Assembly: GCA_902797785.1 (NCBI GenBank)
Contig: CADBUD010000033.1
Location: 1 to 18,168 of the forward strand
Direction: 5' to 3'
Length of the DNA: 18,168 nt
From: an uncultured Lachnospiraceae bacterium
GTDB taxonomy: Bacteria > Bacillota > Clostridia > Lachnospirales > Lachnospiraceae
Shown here: piece after piece, positions 15,028-18,168 of the stretch
Numbering within the stretch: position 1 is the first letter of the stretch
How the letters are laid out: each line of letters starts with the position of its first letter
The notes under the pieces: model-generated
What the model saw: the letters and a program-made list of their open reading frames with translations, nothing else
Told to the model about the DNA's origin: nothing
Databases searched by the model: none
Translations under genes and position numbers: made by a program

Positions 15028-16701
15028 TTAGAACAGCCCATGTATCTGTCCCTTTTCGTCCACGTCGATCTGCTCTGCTGATGGAACCTTAGGAAGACCT
15101 GGCATTTTCATAATGGTACCGGTCAGAACCACCAAAAAACCGGCTCCAATGGACGGCGTCACGTTTCGCACTTTGATCTCAAAGCCTGTCGGGCAGCCCA
15201 GTTTCTTTGGATCATCGGTCAGGGAATACTGATTTTTTGCCATACAGACAGGAAGATTTCCATATCCGGCTTCTTCTAAGCGGGCAATTTCCCGCTTTGC
15301 TTTTGTTGAAAAAGTCACTTCCGCTGCCCCATATATTTTTGTCGCGATTTTTTGGATCTTTTCTGTGATGTCGTCCGATAAATCATAGGCATAGGTCAGT
15401 TTTGATGGCTGCTCGGTCAATCGAAGCACCTCTTCTGCCAGCTCTATACCGCCTTCGCCGCCCTTTGCCCAGACCTCAGAAAGAACGATATTCACTCCCA
15501 GTTCCCTGCATTTTTCTCTGACCAGACGAATCTCTTCTTCTGTATCCGTTGGAAATCTATTGATTGCAACTACCGCCGGAAGATGAAAGACTTCTGTTAT
15601 ATTCCTGATATGCTTTAACAGATTTGGGAGTCCTGCTTCCAGCGCTTTGATGTTTTCCTCGTTCAACTGATCTTTAGACACGCCACCGTTATATTTTAAG
15701 GCCCGGATCGTCGCCACGATCACAACAGCATCCGGCTTCATATTTCCTGCCCGGCATTTGATATCCAAAAACTTTTCTGCTCCCAGATCGGCTCCAAATC
15801 CTGCCTCTGTCACCAGATAATCCGAAAGCTTTCGTCCCAGCTTTGTTGCAATCAGGCTGTTGCAGCCATGCGCAATATTGGCAAACGGTCCTCCATGAAC
15901 CAAGGCTAAGGTCCCCTCCAGAGACTGAACCACATTTGGCTTTAGGGCATCCTTTAGTAAGGCTGTGACCGCCCCCTCCACGTGCAGATCTCCGACGGTG
16001 ACAGGATCTCCATCATCATCATATGCGACAATCATCCGGGCAACCCGCTGCTTTAGATCCATCAGATCGCTTGCCATGCAGAATACAGCCATCATCTCTG
16101 TTGCCACGGTAATATCAAATCCATCCTGCCTTGTCAGCCCATCGACCCGGTTTCCTAGTCCATCAACAATGCTTCGCAGCTGACGGTCATTCATATCGAC
16201 ACAGCGTCTCCAAATAATCCGTCTTACATCTATGCCCAGTTCATTTCCCTGATGGATATGATTGTCCAAAATGGCCGCGACCAGATTATTTGCTGCACCG
16301 ACAGCATGAAAATCACCGGTGAAATGCAGATTGATATCCTCCATCGGAACGACCTGGGCATACCCGCCTCCGGCCGCCCCGCCCTTGATTCCAAAGACAG
16401 GTCCCAAGGATGGCTCACGAAGCGCGGCCATGGCCTTTTTCCCCATGCGGTTCAAGGCATCCGTCAATCCGATCGTAGTCGTCGTTTTCCCTTCCCCTGC
16501 CGGCGTGGGATTGATCGCTGTTACCAAAATCATCTTCGCCTCCGGGCGATCCTTAAACTGCTCATTCAGGGAAATAAAGTCAAGCTTCGCTTTATACTTC
16601 CCATAATTTTCTACACACTCATCCGGAATACCGTATTTTTTAGTCAATTCCGAAATCGGCTTCATTTCTGCCTCCTGTGCAATTTCAATATCGCTTTTCA
16701 T
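15028..16701 (-). CDS. fhs: Formate-tetrahydrofolate ligase
   Basis: 557 aa, usual length. It forms 10-formyl-THF from formate, THF and ATP, the entry of formate into C1 metabolism and the first folate step of the acetogenic methyl branch. Seen: KMILVTAINPTPAGEGKTTT with the P-loop (about 66-74), EPSLGPVFGIKGGAAGGGYAQ just after it, and NLHFTGDFHAVGAANNLVAA. The start is ATG at 16701, with AAGGAGG upstream; an in-frame ATG at 16728 lies upstream of that ribosome site. It has its own promoter (16765-16793). Confidence 0.97.
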   Translation of the reverse strand: MKSDIEIAQEAEMKPISELTKKYGIPDECVENYGKYKAKLDFISLNEQFKDRPEAKMILVTAINPTPAGEGKTTTTIGLTDALNRMGKKAMAALREPSLGPVFGIKGGAAGGGYAQVVPMEDINLHFTGDFHAVGAANNLVAAILDNHIHQGNELGIDVRRIIWRRCVDMNDRQLRSIVDGLGNRVDGLTRQDGFDITVATEMMAVFCMASDLMDLKQRVARMIVAYDDDGDPVTVGDLHVEGAVTALLKDALKPNVVQSLEGTLALVHGGPFANIAHGCNSLIATKLGRKLSDYLVTEAGFGADLGAEKFLDIKCRAGNMKPDAVVIVATIRALKYNGGVSKDQLNEENIKALEAGLPNLLKHIRNITEVFHLPAVVAINRFPTDTEEEIRLVREKCRELGVNIVLSEVWAKGGEGGIELAEEVLRLTEQPSKLTYAYDLSDDITEKIQKIATKIYGAAEVTFSTKAKREIARLEEAGYGNLPVCMAKNQYSLTDDPKKLGCPTGFEIKVRNVTPSIGAGFLVVLTGTIMKMPGLPKVPSAEQIDVDEKGQIHGLF

Positions 16702-16764
16702 GAATGGACTCCTCCTTGTTGGAAACAAATAAATTCGTTACCTATATTTTTGACGCTACTTTAA

Positions 16765-16793
16765 ATTATAATCATTCTTTCCTCTCTTAGCAA
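16765..16793 (-). promoter_or_regulatory. Sigma-A promoter of fhs
   Basis: Minus strand TTGCTA (16793-16788), a 17-nt spacer and a perfect TATAAT (16770-16765). The leader is about 60 nt and shows no strong fold. Confidence 0.8.
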
Positions 16794-16844
16794 CGATTTT
16801 TTTGTTTTTTTATTCCTTTCCTCTTTGGGAATAAAAATTTCATA

Positions 16845-16873
16845 TTGCGATTTTTAATAAAAAACGCTATAAT
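16845..16873 (+). promoter_or_regulatory. Sigma-A promoter of the beta-propeller gene
   Basis: TTGCGA (16845-16850), a 17-nt AT-rich spacer and TATAAT (16868-16873). Transcription should start near 16880, divergent from fhs, with the two -35 boxes about 50 nt apart. Confidence 0.82.
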
Positions 16874-16907
16874 AGAGACGTTTGAGTATAGAAAAAAATG
16901 TAAGGAA

Positions 16908-16926
16908 TATCATGGTTCTGCCATGA
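16908..16926 (+). promoter_or_regulatory. Leader hairpin before the propeller gene start
   Basis: ATCATGG and CCATGAT (7 bp) enclose the 5-nt loop TTCTG. The stem ends 4 nt before the weak ribosome site AGGT and 15 nt before the start codon. It also contains AAGGA-ATATC-ATG, a possible four-codon upstream frame. Function unknown. Confidence 0.4.
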
Positions 16927-16941
16927 TAACAGGTAATGATC

Positions 16942-17964
16942 ATGAAAAAAGCACCTAGCAAGCCTGCCATGGCTATTTTGGTTCTGCTGATTCTGGTTTT
17001 TATACTGGCCGGTCTCAGCCTTCTTTTATATTTTAGCGCTGAACATGTCTCGCTGTCCAACCCGGAAGATGCAAACGGAAATACACCGGGCAATCTTTTG
17101 AACAACGGAACATTCTGCGAGTATGGCTCCCAGATCTATTTTTCCAATTCCTACGACCATGGGGCTCTTTACGTCATGGATACGGATCTTTCAAATGTCA
17201 GAAAGCTTAACGCCGACTGTGTTTCATCCATCAACGTCTACGGCGATTATATTTACTATACCAGAAACAACAATGACAACGGCGCTGCCTTTGGCTTTTT
17301 AAAAGCCTATGCCAATGCGCTCTGCCGGGCACACTTAGATGGTTCGAACACCACCGTTTTAGATTCGGATCCCTCCCTTAACTGTGCCCTGCTCGGAAAT
17401 TATCTATATTATGTCCATTATGACCAGGTCGAAAACTCCACCTTGTACCGGATCCGCATCGACCGGGAGGAACGTGCCCAGGTCTCCAAAAAAGCCATTG
17501 TTCCATCCTCCGTTTACGGCTCTTCTTTTTATTATACCGAGCCAAAGGATACCGGATTTCTGTGTCAGCTCAGTGCGATTTCCAATTCCGGAAGCACGGT
17601 CTATGAAGGCACCAATGCCAATCCGATCCGGTATGGCAGCAGCATTTATTTCATTGATCCTCAAAACGACTATTGTCTTTCCCAGATCAATCTGGCTGAC
17701 CAGCAGAAGATTCCCATGACCAGCAAGCGGGTGGATTATTTTAATATTTCCGGAAATTATATCTATCTGCAGATCAACGATGGGGAGAACAGCGGCATCT
17801 ATAAGATGTCTATTGACGGTTCAGAAGCGACCTTGTTAAAATCGGGGATTTTTACCGATATCAATGTAACTTCCAATTATGTGTTTTTCCATGATTTCAA
17901 TTCCGAAACACCGATCTACATGGTAAAGACCGGTGGAAACAGTGTAAGCATTTTCCAACCATAG
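16942..17964 (+). CDS. Membrane-anchored beta-propeller-like protein (DUF5050-like)
   Basis: 340 aa. A short basic N-terminus (MKKAPSK) and one hydrophobic segment at about residues 10-32 suggest an uncleaved anchor with the rest outside the cell. The outer part has repeated units of roughly 40-50 residues of the form YGDYIYYT, LGNYLYYVHY, YGSSIYFIDP, SGNYIYLQIND and SNYVFFHD, alternating with LYRIRIDRE or IYKMSIDGSEATLL. This is the pattern of YWTD/DUF5050 propellers. No catalytic motif is seen; binding of protein or glycan is a guess. The start at 16942 is preferred over ATG 16936 because AGG is only 2 nt from the latter. It is the only plus-strand gene here and is monocistronic up to the terminator at 18003-18060. 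Confidence 0.75.
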   Translation: MKKAPSKPAMAILVLLILVFILAGLSLLLYFSAEHVSLSNPEDANGNTPGNLLNNGTFCEYGSQIYFSNSYDHGALYVMDTDLSNVRKLNADCVSSINVYGDYIYYTRNNNDNGAAFGFLKAYANALCRAHLDGSNTTVLDSDPSLNCALLGNYLYYVHYDQVENSTLYRIRIDREERAQVSKKAIVPSSVYGSSFYYTEPKDTGFLCQLSAISNSGSTVYEGTNANPIRYGSSIYFIDPQNDYCLSQINLADQQKIPMTSKRVDYFNISGNYIYLQINDGENSGIYKMSIDGSEATLLKSGIFTDINVTSNYVFFHDFNSETPIYMVKTGGNSVSIFQP

Positions 17965-18002
17965 CTCTAGCATATTCTTCGCTAATTGCCCCAAAAAAAC
18001 AA

Positions 18003-18078
18003 GTGCCGTGCTACTACAAAAATATTACACAGGTAACAAAATTGTAACGCAGCACGGCACCTTCATCTATTTTTTTAC
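18003..18078. terminator. Bidirectional terminator after the propeller gene
   Basis: Perfect 10-bp arms GTGCCGTGCT (18003-18012) and AGCACGGCAC (18051-18060) enclose a 38-nt loop. On the plus strand a T-run (ATTTTTTTAC) follows 9 nt later; on the minus strand TTGTTTTTTT follows at once. The loop and right flank carry three similar AT-rich words: ACAAAAATATTAC (18016), ACAAAATTGTAAC (18036) and ACAAAATGTTAC (18077). Confidence 0.7.
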
Positions 18079-18099
18079 AAAATGTTACTATTCACAGTC

Positions 18100-18162
18100 A
18101 ATTTGATAAATGAAAGAGATTCGTCGCGCTTGCGCGTAAGAAGCTGTTTTATTTATCAAATT
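18100..18162. repeat. Inverted repeat at the right window edge
   Basis: AATTTGATAAATGAAA (18100-18115) and TTTTATTTATCAAATT (18147-18162) pair with one wobble. An inner CGCGC-TT-GCGCG hairpin lies at about 18124-18135. There is no T-run. It resembles a palindromic intergenic repeat or the leader of a gene beyond the window. Confidence 0.6.
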
Positions 18163-18168
18163 TTCCTG

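Noticed and set aside
10395..16701. Complete Wood-Ljungdahl methyl-branch operon
   Set aside because: Only fhs, fchA and folD are present. No metF, metV, methyltransferase or CO dehydrogenase gene is in the window, so acetogenesis cannot be claimed.
16702..16764. Tetrahydrofolate riboswitch upstream of fhs
   Set aside because: The leader is only about 60 nt, AT-rich, and shows no stable pairing or conserved core that I can recognise.
16911..16925. Four-codon regulatory upstream frame (Met-Val-Leu-Pro)
   Set aside because: AAGGA and ATG are present, but such a short frame occurs easily by chance and it coincides with the hairpin arms; mentioned only within the hairpin entry.

Overview
The window looks like chromosomal DNA of a low-to-mid GC Clostridia, most likely a Lachnospiraceae-type gut anaerobe (inference from gene order and protein style). 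Supporting points are the ylxM-ffh-rpsP-khpA-rimM-trmD-rplS-lepB order without ylqD, a one-step meso-diaminopimelate dehydrogenase, a fhs/fchA/folD one-carbon set, strong AGGAGG ribosome binding sites, and many short palindromic intergenic repeats. Every protein gene except the last lies on the minus strand, so the text below runs from high to low coordinates within each operon.

Right part (about 10.4-18.2 kb). A membrane-anchored beta-propeller-like protein (16942-17964, +) and formate-tetrahydrofolate ligase fhs (15028-16701, -) diverge from one intergenic region that holds a good sigma-A promoter for each. Downstream of fhs, on the same strand, lie a sugar isomerase of the L-fucose/L-arabinose isomerase family, xylulokinase xylB, methenyl-THF cyclohydrolase fchA and folD. 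Fhs, FchA and FolD together interconvert formate, formyl-, methenyl- and methylene-THF. The two pentose genes sit in the middle of this set. FolD has lost the Lys and Gln needed for cyclohydrolase activity in characterised bifunctional enzymes, and the adjacent fchA supplies a separate cyclohydrolase: a plausible split of labour.

Middle part (about 5.5-10.3 kb). A class I aminotransferase, hisC, a COG2426 small membrane protein, a SAM-dependent methyltransferase and ddh form a tight minus-strand run ending in a clear terminator at about 5504-5534. HisC has an unusually distant Shine-Dalgarno with a hairpin between it and the start codon. The COG2426 gene begins after a 95-nt near-perfect palindrome.

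Left part (1-5.5 kb). A truncated remnant of an ATP-grasp/glutathionylspermidine-synthase-like gene abuts, and shares bases with, the promoter of the SRP/ribosome operon ylxM-ffh-rpsP-khpA-rimM-trmD-rplS. rplS has its own strong promoter and a terminator. lepB follows, after a gap filled with small hairpins. The first 260 bases hold two 84-nt tandem copies of a structured repeat.

No tRNA, rRNA, CRISPR array, insertion sequence or phage gene was seen. The most interesting items are the FolD/FchA division, the pentose module inside the C1 cluster, the palindromic repeat family (three related copies, one supplying the xylB stop codon), the palindrome at the start of the COG2426 gene, and the hairpin-spaced hisC ribosome binding site.
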